Shown here in pieces: positions 1 to 8,060 of a stretch of 27,781 nucleotides of DNA. Source of the stretch: Thiomargarita sp. (GTDB lineage Bacteria; Pseudomonadota; Gammaproteobacteria; Beggiatoales; Beggiatoaceae). The notes beneath the pieces were generated by a model. That model was not told the DNA's origin and ran no database searches. It saw only the letters and a list, made by a program, of their open reading frames with translations. A program made the translations under genes and the position numbers. The DNA is taken from the NCBI GenBank assembly GCA_030635005.1, contig DAOVZS010000004.1:1-27781 (forward strand), given 5' to 3'. Position 1 is the stretch's first letter. Each line of letters begins with the position of its first letter.

Positions 1-2890
1 CACCTAGGCTATCGTTTGATGATAAACCATCATCTTCTAACGAGTAGTTTTCGTCCCCACCTATCTCATTATCCAATGAATCGATTTCTAAAGAAAGTTC
101 ATCAGTTTCGAGTTTTTCATTATCAGATAATGACATTTCCTCTTCTAATACAGTATCATTTAACGAAAACGAATCTAATGAAAGATCATCTGTATCATCA
201 GTCGCAAGACTTACATTGTCAGATGAGGTATCATCATTTTTTAATGATTCATCTTCTGGCACTTCTAAGTGCTCGTCTACAGAGATCTCCGTGTTATTTT
301 GTGAAATATCATCTATGGATGGCAATTCTTCATCTAATGATAAGTTGTTATTTATGTCTTCTTCTAAGGACATATCATCATCTAAAGATAATTCGTTATC
401 AGTTTCTTGGGGTACTTCTTCTACTGATAAGGTAGATACGGATACGTCATCGAATTCTGTTCCCAAGTCATCAATATCATCTAATTCTAAGCCTAAATCG
501 TCTTTTTGTTCATTTATATCGTCTTCAACATCATCAAGAACACTGTCTTCAGCTGTTAAATCTGTGTTCAATTCTGTCTCATGCTGAGGTATCTCTTCAA
601 TAGAATCATCAAGATTGAAATCATCAAAACTATCAACTTGCGTTGCAGTATCATCTTCCATTGAAATCGTTTGACTCGGCTCATTAAACTGATCCAAATC
701 TTTTTCTACTTCTTTGTCATGTTTATCTACTAAGCTCAAAAGATCATTATCCGTATCATCTATTCTGAGCATTCCAACTTCTGGTTCGTCAATATCATCT
801 ATTTTTAAAAGTATCGGAGGAAGAGCTGTACTAATAGATGATTTCTCAGAAGGTAATTCAAGACCCGGAGATAAATTATGCCATAATTCATCAGCCTTTT
901 TCTTTAAAGGACTTTTTGTATCTATGGTATCAGATAAAATGGTGTATTGTTCTTCAAATTTATCAGTTTCTTGAGCAGCAGCATAAATTTCAAGCAAATT
1001 TAAGCGATAATCATGATGAAAAGGATATTGTTCAATCGCAGATATCACTAACTCTTCCGCTTTCTTGAAATTTTCTGGATCAGAATCATCCGCGTAAGCA
1101 AGATAGACGTCAACCTTTTCTTTTAATTCTTTATCAAAAACAGGATCTATTTCTTCTTTTATCTCCGCACTGTCAGGCTGTTCCTGTAATTCTTGTTCAA
1201 GTGTTACATCTACTTCTTTTGTATTATCCTCATGCTCAGTATTCTGTTTCAAAGTAATACGATTGATTTCTTCACGGAAACTTTGTTCATAGGCTTCCCC
1301 TAAATTGGCACGATCTTTCAAAACCTGACTCATTGCCACCATACTTGTTTGTTCTGTTTCCTCATCTAAATCAGAATCATTAAGTTCTTTATTTCTTTGT
1401 ATCTGTTTTTGTTGCTTAGTACGAGGTGTGTACCATATCAGAAAACCGCCAATGAAAAAGAATACAAGTGTCCCGCCTCCTATACTAAACCAGCCCCCCG
1501 GAATTTGTTTTACTAAATCTGTAACAAGTGTGATAAAGTCAGATTCTTCTGATTTATCTTGTTTCGCTGCATGAGATTCTTTTTCTTCCGTTTTTACTAC
1601 TTTTTCTTCCGTTTTTACTACTTTTTCTTCCGTTTTTACTACCTCTTCTCCTGATGTCTCTACTGTGTTACCGTCCTGAGTAGTCGCTACTGTTTCTTCT
1701 TCGATATTAACAGGTTTTTCATCTGATTCTTTATTAGGAACAACTGTCGAACCACCATCATTATTAATAGGTGTTTCTTCTCCTTTGTTAGCTTGTGCAA
1801 CAACTATTCCTGTTTCACTTGCCATTACTTCTAAATTATCCAGTGTATCATCTATAGAATCCGGAGTAATCGCATCAATAGGTTCGGTACCTGTCCCCCC
1901 TTGATTAATGGGTTTTTCTTCCCCATGTTCAGTTTTTTCAGACAGACTACTGACTAATTTTTTTTCTTGTTCTTTTATTGTGTCTTCCAATTCCGCAATT
2001 TTCTGATTTTGAGTGGTTAATGCCTCTTTTACTTTTTTTAATTGCTGTTCTTTATTTTGAACGACATCATAAGTTTTTTTAATTTCGGATTGTAATAGTC
2101 TATTTTCAGACTGCAAAGTACTATTGTCGTCTGTTAATTGAGCTATTTCTGTTTGAGGTGTCGTTGCATCTTGAATATGTGGAACTGCACTTTGTTGTGC
2201 TTGTGTGCCATCCCAGTCTGGAATGTGTAATGTTTCACCTAACTTAATTAACTTTTTATTACCATTAATAAATGCATTCGGATTATGAGTATAAATTTTG
2301 AACATATGGTATCGCATAGAAACTCCTTTAGGGAGTGTTCTTTTTGCAATTTTCCATAAATTGTCATTATAACTAATAATATAAGTCCCCATGATAACCT
2401 TCTTTTTTGGGGGGGTAGTGACAATTACAGGAGGATTATTAACAGTGTCAAGCTGCGTTGCTATCGAATTGGGTATATTTTCTGTTTCTGATTGTGTTGT
2501 TGGGAAGAGAGCAGTTTGTGCTTTTTCATACAAATATGGATTCAATACAATACTATACTCACGTGCAATGTCACCGCCTGTCCAATTTAAATGCAGCTTC
2601 AGCACAAAAGTGGGTTCTGTGACCGGTTCGCTAGTAAATATAGACAATAGTATGGATGTTTTACTTGTCAGTTCAGTCTTCCAATCTAATGTTTTTTGTA
2701 TAGAAGCATAATCTGCTGTTGCATTAATAGTTAGGATCGCACCTATTGGGATAGCAATAATTTTTATATGTGCTTTTAAGGGTTCATTTAGACCAGAATC
2801 TACCTGAATATTATGCACTCCTAAAGCATGAATTTCAAATGCGAAGAGTGTTAAGATCAAAGCAAAGCTTGTGAGTATTTTTTGTTTCAT
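1..2890 (-). CDS. fimV: FimV-like polar/peptidoglycan-binding protein, C-terminus cut by the window edge
   Basis: I translated this frame by hand from the ATG at 2890; it stays open to base 1 (963 codons, no stop), so the C-terminus lies outside the window. Visible parts: signal peptide (about residues 1-22, MKQKILTSLALILTLFAFE), a FimV N-terminal domain with GVHNIQVDSGLNEPL, a LysM-like domain at about 168-226 (DNLWKIAKR ... NPNAFINGN ... LHIPDW), a coiled coil at about 240-290, a Glu-rich linker with a triple EEKVVKT repeat, one membrane helix at about 467-487, a TPR-like cytoplasmic segment at about 590-650, and a long acidic tail rich in SLDD/SLEED-type repeats. Family knowledge: FimV/HubP binds peptidoglycan and organises cell-pole functions and type IV pili. 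It follows asd by 11 bases, the usual gammaproteobacterial order. The family is confident; the exact role in this organism is inferred. Confidence 0.9.
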   Translation of the reverse strand, partial: MKQKILTSFALILTLFAFEIHALGVHNIQVDSGLNEPLKAHIKIIAIPIGAILTINATADYASIQKTLDWKTELTSKTSILLSIFTSEPVTEPTFVLKLHLNWTGGDIAREYSIVLNPYLYEKAQTALFPTTQSETENIPNSIATQLDTVNNPPVIVTTPPKKKVIMGTYIISYNDNLWKIAKRTLPKGVSMRYHMFKIYTHNPNAFINGNKKLIKLGETLHIPDWDGTQAQQSAVPHIQDATTPQTEIAQLTDDNSTLQSENRLLQSEIKKTYDVVQNKEQQLKKVKEALTTQNQKIAELEDTIKEQEKKLVSSLSEKTEHGEEKPINQGGTGTEPIDAITPDSIDDTLDNLEVMASETGIVVAQANKGEETPINNDGGSTVVPNKESDEKPVNIEEETVATTQDGNTVETSGEEVVKTEEKVVKTEEKVVKTEEKESHAAKQDKSEESDFITLVTDLVKQIPGGWFSIGGGTLVFFFIGGFLIWYTPRTKQQKQIQRNKELNDSDLDEETEQTSMVAMSQVLKDRANLGEAYEQSFREEINRITLKQNTEHEDNTKEVDVTLEQELQEQPDSAEIKEEIDPVFDKELKEKVDVYLAYADDSDPENFKKAEELVISAIEQYPFHHDYRLNLLEIYAAAQETDKFEEQYTILSDTIDTKSPLKKKADELWHNLSPGLELPSEKSSISTALPPILLKIDDIDEPEVGMLRIDDTDNDLLSLVDKHDKEVEKDLDQFNEPSQTISMEDDTATQVDSFDDFNLDDSIEEIPQHETELNTDLTAEDSVLDDVEDDINEQKDDLGLELDDIDDLGTEFDDVSVSTLSVEEVPQETDNELSLDDDMSLEEDINNNLSLDEELPSIDDISQNNTEISVDEHLEVPEDESLKNDDTSSDNVSLATDDTDDLSLDSFSLNDTVLEEEMSLSDNEKLETDELSLEIDSLDNEIGGDENYSLEDDGLSSNDSLG
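1580..1642 (-). repeat. Three perfect tandem copies of a 21-bp unit inside fimV
   Basis: Three back-to-back identical copies (1580-1600, 1601-1621, 1622-1642) of a 21-base unit lie in the linker just before the FimV membrane helix. In the minus frame each unit encodes VVKTEEK. Because the unit is a multiple of three, copy-number change would lengthen or shorten the periplasmic linker without breaking the frame. Confidence 0.95.
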
Positions 2891-2901
2891 TCTATTTCCC
2901 T

Positions 2902-3924
2902 CTATATATATTCTTTTATCAAAATTTCAGCGATTTGAATGCTGTTCAGTGCAGCACCTTTTCGAATATTATCGGAAACTATCCATAAATTAAGACCATA
3001 AGAATGAGAAATATCCTCTCGGATACGTCCGACAAAAACGGCATCCTTATCAGATGCTTCTGTGACTGCGGTTGGATAACCACCTGGTTGGCGTTCATCC
3101 ATTAAGACAACACCAGGTGCTTTTTTTAATAAAATTCTTGCTTGTTCAGTCGTAATTTTTTGATGTGTTTCAATATGTACCGCTTCTGAGTGTCCATAAA
3201 ACACTGGAACACGCACTGCTGTTGGATTCACTAATATCGACTCATTCTCAAAAATCTTTTTAGTTTCCCACACCATTTTCATTTCTTCTTTGGTATAACC
3301 ATTTTCCATAAAAACATCAATATGTGGCAACACATTAAAAGCGATAGGTTTGGGATATACGTCACATTTAATTGGTTTACCACTCAGTCTTGCAATACTT
3401 TGGGTGGCCAGCTCTTCTATAGCTTTCTTGCCACTGCCAGAAACTGCTTGATAAGTAGCCACATTAATCCGTTTAATCCCCACCGCATCATAAATTGGTT
3501 TCAAAGCAACAAGCATTTGTATGGTAGAACAATTGGGATTGGCGATAATATTACGTGATTTATATTGTGATATTGCATGTGGATTGACTTCTGGAACAAT
3601 AAGAGGAATATCCTCATCTCTTCGAAATTGAGAAGTATTATCTATCACCACGCATCCCGCTGCAGCCGCACGTGGGGCATAAATAGCAGACACAGAGGCC
3701 CCTGGTGAAAATAAAGCTAATTGTACTTTTGAAAAGTCAAATTCTTCTAAATCATTAACAATTAAATATTTTCCTTTAAATTCGATCCGAGTGCCCGCAC
3801 TTTTTTTACTGGCAATAGGATATAGCTTATTGATGGGAAAATGACGTTCTTCTAATAAGGAAATCATAATATTTCCAACAACACCAGTCGCTCCAACAAC
3901 AGCGACATCAAATAAACGTTTCAT
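2902..3924 (-). CDS. asd: Aspartate-semialdehyde dehydrogenase
   Basis: 340 residues, normal length. The enzyme reduces L-aspartyl-4-phosphate to aspartate semialdehyde with NADPH, the branch point to lysine/diaminopimelate, threonine and methionine. Seen: N-terminal nucleotide-binding start VVGATGVVGNIM (about residues 9-20), active-site motif NPNCSTIQM with nucleophile Cys132, the VSGSGKKAIEEL segment (about 161-172), and GHSEAVH with the likely acid-base His245. It lies 15 bases after leuB and 11 bases before fimV, so the three are probably co-transcribed. The short Cys motif and GHSEAV pattern fit the bacterial Asd family common in Gram-positives and many proteobacteria. No anomalies were seen. 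Confidence 0.97.
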   Translation of the reverse strand: MKRLFDVAVVGATGVVGNIMISLLEERHFPINKLYPIASKKSAGTRIEFKGKYLIVNDLEEFDFSKVQLALFSPGASVSAIYAPRAAAAGCVVIDNTSQFRRDEDIPLIVPEVNPHAISQYKSRNIIANPNCSTIQMLVALKPIYDAVGIKRINVATYQAVSGSGKKAIEELATQSIARLSGKPIKCDVYPKPIAFNVLPHIDVFMENGYTKEEMKMVWETKKIFENESILVNPTAVRVPVFYGHSEAVHIETHQKITTEQARILLKKAPGVVLMDERQPGGYPTAVTEASDKDAVFVGRIREDISHSYGLNLWIVSDNIRKGAALNSIQIAEILIKEYI

Positions 3925-3939
3925 CTCTTGTATGCTCTC

Positions 3940-5016
3940 CTAAGCTGAACGTAATAATGCGGCAACTACAGCATCACCCATTTCACGTGTACTAATGGCA
4001 TTTTGACCAATATCTTGTGTACGTAAACCATCGCGTAAAACTTGACTCACTGCAGTTTCAATGGCAATAGCTAATTTTGGTTGATTTAACGTATAACGTA
4101 ACATCATAGCCACAGATAAAATGGTGGCTAATGGATTAGCAAGGTTTTTTCCTGCAATATCTGGTGCTGAACCATGTATGGGTTCATACATACCCTTATT
4201 ATTGGCATCTAATGAGGCCGAAGGTAACATGCCAATAGATCCTGTGAGTTGTGACGCTAAATCTGACAATATATCGCCAAACATATTAGTAGTTACAATC
4301 ACATCAAATTGTTTGGGGGCACGTACTAATTGCATAGCAGCATTATCAACATACATGTGAGATAGTGCCACATTGGGATAATCTTTGCTCACTTGTATCA
4401 CAATTTCTCGCCAGAATTCGGTAGCTTCTAAAACATTCGCTTTATCAACAGAACACAAACGTTTTTGTCTCTTTTCAGCACTTTCAAAAGCCACTCGTGC
4501 AATACGTTCAATTTCATGTTCACTGTATACAAGTGTATTAAAAGCTTGACGTTCGCCATTCTCAAGCGTATGAATACCACGGGGTTGTCCGAAATAAATA
4601 CCCCCTGTCAATTCACGTACAATTAAAATATCTAAGTTTTCAACCACTTCTGGTTTTAGCGTTGAAGCGTTGGCTAATTCAGGAAAAAGTATCGCAGGTC
4701 TTAAATTGGCAAATAGTTTGAGTTCAGAGCGTAAACCTAATAAGCCTTTTTCGGGACGACGTGCAATTTCAAGCGATTCCCATTTTTGCCCTCCAACCGC
4801 CCCTAATAATACTACATCTGCTTTTTTAACTAAATCTAATGTTTCATCAGGTAATGGATATCCTGTTGCATCAATGGCTGCTCCCCCAACTAAACCGTGT
4901 TCCAAGTGTATATCTAAAGCAAAAGAATTTTGTAATGTCTTTAATACTTTGATAGCCTCTGCAATAATTTCGGGCCCAATACCATCACCGGGTAAAATTG
5001 CAATTGTTTTAGTCAT
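3940..5016 (-). CDS. leuB: 3-isopropylmalate dehydrogenase
   Basis: 358 residues from the chosen ATG at 5016. It oxidatively decarboxylates 3-isopropylmalate in leucine synthesis, using NAD. Seen: MTKTIAILPGDGIGPEI N-terminus, the RSELKLFANLRPA substrate-binding segment, the YFGQPRG loop, and the family signature around NMFGDILSDLASQLTGSIG with SAPDIAGKNLANP near the C-terminus. A longer frame opens at a TTG at 5046, but its extra ten codons overlap leuD. The ATG at 5016 has an AGGA ribosome-binding site nine bases upstream that overlaps the leuD stop, and it gives the standard N-terminus. leuD ends 11 bases upstream, so translation may be coupled. Confidence 0.97.
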   Translation of the reverse strand: MTKTIAILPGDGIGPEIIAEAIKVLKTLQNSFALDIHLEHGLVGGAAIDATGYPLPDETLDLVKKADVVLLGAVGGQKWESLEIARRPEKGLLGLRSELKLFANLRPAILFPELANASTLKPEVVENLDILIVRELTGGIYFGQPRGIHTLENGERQAFNTLVYSEHEIERIARVAFESAEKRQKRLCSVDKANVLEATEFWREIVIQVSKDYPNVALSHMYVDNAAMQLVRAPKQFDVIVTTNMFGDILSDLASQLTGSIGMLPSASLDANNKGMYEPIHGSAPDIAGKNLANPLATILSVAMMLRYTLNQPKLAIAIETAVSQVLRDGLRTQDIGQNAISTREMGDAVVAALLRSA

Positions 5017-5025
5017 AATATATGT

Positions 5026-5029
5026 TCCT
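5026..5029 (-). promoter_or_regulatory. Ribosome-binding site that sets the leuB start
   Basis: AGGA on the minus strand, overlapping the leuD TAG stop (5028-5030) and nine bases before the leuB ATG at 5016. It favours this ATG over the in-frame TTG at 5046. Confidence 0.7.
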
Positions 5030-5669
5030 ATTGAGTGAAAAGCCAAGGATTGTCTTGTTGTCGTTGTTTCTCATAAGCCACAATCTTATCGGCATATTGC
5101 ATGCTTAAACTAATATCATCTAAACCATTTTGTAAGCAATGTTTTCTAAAAGCATCTATAGAAAAACTCAATTTTTCGTCACTTGGTGTGCTTACCATTT
5201 GTGCTTCTAAATCAACAGTCAGACGATATCCGGGTGTTTTCTCGACTGCGCTGAATAAGGAATCAACGATATTATCGTCTAAAATTAAGGGTAATATAGA
5301 ATTTTTAAAACAATTATTATAAAAAATATCAGCAAAACTCGGTGCAATAATGACGCGAAAACCGTCATCCAACAAAGCCCAAGGGGCATGTTCACGGCTT
5401 GAACCACAGCCAAAATTATGACGTGCTAATAAAATCTGTCCTCCTTGATAACGGGCCTGATTTAAAACAAAATCTTGATTTAAAGGGCGATGGGTACAAT
5501 CTTGTCCTGGTTCACCATGATCTAAGTAACGCCATTCATCAAATAAATTGGGTCCAAAACCTGTACGAGAAATAGATTTTAAAAACTGTTTTGGAATAAT
5601 GGCATCAGTATCAATATTAGCTCGATCCAAAGGGACGACCACACCTGTTAAAGTTGTAAAGGGTTGCAT
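5028..5669 (-). CDS. leuD: 3-isopropylmalate dehydratase small subunit
   Basis: 213 residues, normal length. With the large subunit LeuC it isomerises 2-isopropylmalate to 3-isopropylmalate through a [4Fe-4S] enzyme of the aconitase family. Seen: VVPLDRANIDTDAIIPKQFL near the N-terminus and the swivel-domain signature RHNFGCGSSREHAPWAL, followed by IIAPSFADIFYNNCFKNSI. leuC, usually directly upstream of leuD, is not present; tyrS ends 18 bases upstream instead. There is no clear Shine-Dalgarno sequence before the ATG. LeuC must be encoded elsewhere for the pathway to work. Confidence 0.96.
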   Translation of the reverse strand: MQPFTTLTGVVVPLDRANIDTDAIIPKQFLKSISRTGFGPNLFDEWRYLDHGEPGQDCTHRPLNQDFVLNQARYQGGQILLARHNFGCGSSREHAPWALLDDGFRVIIAPSFADIFYNNCFKNSILPLILDDNIVDSLFSAVEKTPGYRLTVDLEAQMVSTPSDEKLSFSIDAFRKHCLQNGLDDISLSMQYADKIVAYEKQRQQDNPWLFTQ

Positions 5670-5687
5670 GTTATTGGTTATGAGTTG

Positions 5688-6881
5688 TTAGTTATTTAAG
5701 ATTTTGATTCGTGCAAAACGGCGTTTACCTACTTGATACACATGATTTGAATTCGCAGGCATTTTTAAAGTCCGATTATTTATTCGTTCTCCGTCAATTT
5801 TAACAGCACCTTGTTTAATCATACGCATTGCTTCGGAAGTGCTTGGTGTTAAACCAGCTTGTTTAAGTACATTGGCTATCGCCATTTCCCCCATATTTAA
5901 GGTCACTTCTGGCATATCCTCTGGCATTTTACCTTGCTGAAATCGGGCTACAAATTCTTCATAAGCATGCTCTGCTGCTTTTCGGCTATGAAAACGTTGA
6001 ATGATTTCTTGGGCAAATGCAACTTTAATATCACGTGGATTCACACCTTCTTTGACTGATTGTTGCCAGTCTTGAATTTGCTTGGGTGTTTTAAAACTTA
6101 ATAAATCAATATAACGCCACATTAAGGTATCAGAAATAGACATTATTTTACCAAACATATCATCTGGTTTATCAGTAATACCAATATAATTACTTAAGGA
6201 TTTAGACATCTTTTGTACGCCATCTAATCCTTCTAAAATGGGCATCGTCAAAACGACTTGCGGTGTTTGACCATAATGTTTTTGTAATTCACGTCCCACT
6301 AATAAGTTAAATTTTTGATCTGTTCCCCCTAATTCAACATCTGCTTGTAATTCTACAGAATCATAACCTTGTATTAAAGGATATAGAAATTCGTGAAGGG
6401 ATATTGGTATTCCGCCTGTATAACGTTTATGAAAATCATCACGTTCCAGCATGCGTGCTACGGTGTGTTTCGCTGCTAATTTAATCAACCCCCCCGCATC
6501 CATTTTATTCATCCATTGTGAATTAAAACAAACTTTTGTGGTGTTAGGATCAAGAATTTTATATGTTTGTGCTTGATAAGTACGTGCATATGCTAATACT
6601 TGGTCACGTGTTAATGCTTGGCGCGTGATATTTTTACCCGTGGGATCGCCAATCATACCCGTAAAATCGCCGATTAAAAAGAAAATAGTATGACCTAGTT
6701 CTTGAAACTGACGTAATTTATTGAGTAGTACTGTATGTCCTAAATGCAAATCAGGTGCTGTTGGATCAAAACCAGCCTTAATATTCAAGGGTTGTCCATG
6801 TTTTAACTTAGCACGTAATTCATCTTCTAGTAATATCTCATGGACACCTTGTTTAATTTGAGTGAATGCCTCTGTTACCAT
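5688..6881 (-). CDS. tyrS: Tyrosyl-tRNA synthetase
   Basis: 397 residues from the ATG at 6881. It charges tRNA-Tyr in the cytoplasm. Seen: class I signature HLGH (residues 46-49) in APDLHLGHTVLLNKL, the tyrosine/tRNA-contact stretch QADVELGGTDQKFNLLVGRE, KMSKS (224-228) in GVQKMSKSLSNYIG, and a C-terminal S4 RNA-binding domain (about 331-397). The HLGH signature and GGTDQKFNLL pattern fit the TyrRS form found in Pseudomonas and many Gram-negatives rather than the E. coli TyrS form. The open frame can extend four codons to a TTG at 6893, but that TTG lies inside the TTGAGG ribosome-binding site, so the ATG is chosen. The gene is divergent from an M23 peptidase gene, an arrangement known in gammaproteobacteria. 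Confidence 0.96.
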   Translation of the reverse strand: MVTEAFTQIKQGVHEILLEDELRAKLKHGQPLNIKAGFDPTAPDLHLGHTVLLNKLRQFQELGHTIFFLIGDFTGMIGDPTGKNITRQALTRDQVLAYARTYQAQTYKILDPNTTKVCFNSQWMNKMDAGGLIKLAAKHTVARMLERDDFHKRYTGGIPISLHEFLYPLIQGYDSVELQADVELGGTDQKFNLLVGRELQKHYGQTPQVVLTMPILEGLDGVQKMSKSLSNYIGITDKPDDMFGKIMSISDTLMWRYIDLLSFKTPKQIQDWQQSVKEGVNPRDIKVAFAQEIIQRFHSRKAAEHAYEEFVARFQQGKMPEDMPEVTLNMGEMAIANVLKQAGLTPSTSEAMRMIKQGAVKIDGERINNRTLKMPANSNHVYQVGKRRFARIKILNN

Positions 6882-7095
6882 GTACAACCTCAATAGTTGA
6901 CATAAAAAAAATATTTAGTCTAACATAAATGCGATTTAAAAAAAAGTACATGCTGATAATGTCAATATCTAGTAAACTAAAGTTATATTTGTAATATGAC
7001 TCAAAAAATATAAGTATGCTGTATTTGAAGCTGACTATCAAATATGCTTATTTCGTTATGAATTATAAACCTTATTAAAATAGATAATAAATAAT
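6882..7095. promoter_or_regulatory. Divergent tyrS / M23 peptidase intergenic region
   Basis: The largest non-coding gap in the window (214 bases), very AT-rich; it must carry promoters for both directions. On the minus strand an extended -10-like element TGTTAGACT (plus positions 6917-6925) lies about 30 bases before the tyrS start codon, and a TTGACA hexamer is present further up (plus positions 6960-6965). Their spacing to each other is too long for a single promoter. On the plus strand TATAAA (7064-7069) is the only -10-like hexamer close to the peptidase gene, and no good -35 partner was seen. No T-box or other riboswitch was recognised. Confidence 0.35.
6888..6893 (-). promoter_or_regulatory. 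Ribosome-binding site that sets the tyrS start
   Basis: TTGAGG on the minus strand, six bases before the ATG at 6881. It makes the apparent in-frame TTG start at 6893 part of the Shine-Dalgarno sequence. Confidence 0.7.
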
Positions 7096-8013
7096 ATGCA
7101 GTTTTTAAAAAAAACGCTACTCCTAATAATATTCAGTCTTATTATCATCTGGATATTGTTTATGTGGTTTAATAAACAAACAAAACCGAATCCCAAAATT
7201 GAAACCAATATCCAAACTCAACCTACGATTGCTCCAATTTCATTGGCAAAGGCTGCCCAACAATCAGGTTTATTAAAGAAACAAGTTGATAAACTGGCTC
7301 ACATTTTTCAATGGGAGATAGATTTTGAACAGGAAGTTCATCCACGTAATCAATTTCGAATTATTATGGGAAAAAATAAACAACAGGATATTTTGGCTGT
7401 TGAACTTTCTACACAAAATAAGACGTACCGTGCAATACGCTATATGGGTGATTACTATACTCCAAAAGGCGTGCAGTTACAAAAAATTTCTATTTTATCT
7501 GCCCCTGTAAAATTTACCACGATTAGCTCGCCGTTTGGAACACGTACGCATCCTATTTCTAAAAATACCCGTTTTCATAAAGGAATTGATTATGCGGCTC
7601 CTTCTGGCACACCGATTATCGCTGCTGGCGATGCTACTGTTAAATTTGTAGGGAGACAACGTGGTTATGGAAAAGTTGTTATTTTGGAACATCATAAACA
7701 ATTGGTTAGTTTGTATGCACATATGTCACAACATGCTAAGGGGTTACGTGTGGGTAACACTGTTATTCAAGGTAAGATTATTGGTTATGTGGGTCATAGT
7801 GGCAGTGCGACTGGGAATCACTTACATTATGAACTTAAATTAGATGGTGTGCCCCTTAATCCACAATCTGTGATACTCCCTATTAGTGTATCAATTCCCC
7901 AAAAACGCAAAGAACATTTTTTAAATACAATTAAAAAAGTGCTGACACAATTGGATATATTAAGTCAACGTACTCACACAAAACTGGTACAAATTGCCCC
8001 GTTGCTTCCTTAA
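7096..8013 (+). CDS. Membrane-anchored M23 family metallopeptidase (LytM-type)
   Basis: 305 residues. One hydrophobic segment (about 7-25) serves as signal anchor, followed by a periplasmic linker and a C-terminal M23 domain (about 138-258). Zinc ligands by family pattern: His161 and Asp165 (HKGID), and His244 in NHLHYE; His209 (YAHM) and His242 are the other active-site histidines. All are present, so it should be an active endopeptidase on peptidoglycan cross-links rather than an inactive EnvC/NlpD-like activator. The segment at about 60-90 (KKQVDKLAHIFQWEIDF) resembles the region before the catalytic domain in MepM-like proteins. It is divergent from tyrS as in other gammaproteobacteria. 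No strong Shine-Dalgarno sequence was seen. The substrate bond cannot be decided from sequence alone. Confidence 0.9.
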   Translation: MQFLKKTLLLIIFSLIIIWILFMWFNKQTKPNPKIETNIQTQPTIAPISLAKAAQQSGLLKKQVDKLAHIFQWEIDFEQEVHPRNQFRIIMGKNKQQDILAVELSTQNKTYRAIRYMGDYYTPKGVQLQKISILSAPVKFTTISSPFGTRTHPISKNTRFHKGIDYAAPSGTPIIAAGDATVKFVGRQRGYGKVVILEHHKQLVSLYAHMSQHAKGLRVGNTVIQGKIIGYVGHSGSATGNHLHYELKLDGVPLNPQSVILPISVSIPQKRKEHFLNTIKKVLTQLDILSQRTHTKLVQIAPLLP

Positions 8014-8060
8014 GCACTAAGGTTGGAAAAATTAAACATAAAAAAGATGGTCATTTTATA

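Noticed and set aside
16..1068. Several plus-strand open frames of 76-139 codons
   Set aside because: They lie opposite the intact fimV frame, are Ser- or His/Leu-rich antisense readings of acidic repeats, and have no ribosome-binding sites.
6960..6965. TTGACA hexamer upstream of tyrS on the minus strand as a -35 box
   Set aside because: No acceptable -10 hexamer lies 16-18 bases downstream of it; only a T-run is there.
6853..7041. A 62-codon minus-strand frame upstream of tyrS
   Set aside because: It overlaps the tyrS start and promoter region, is Phe/Ile/Tyr-rich from AT-rich DNA, and shows no family pattern.
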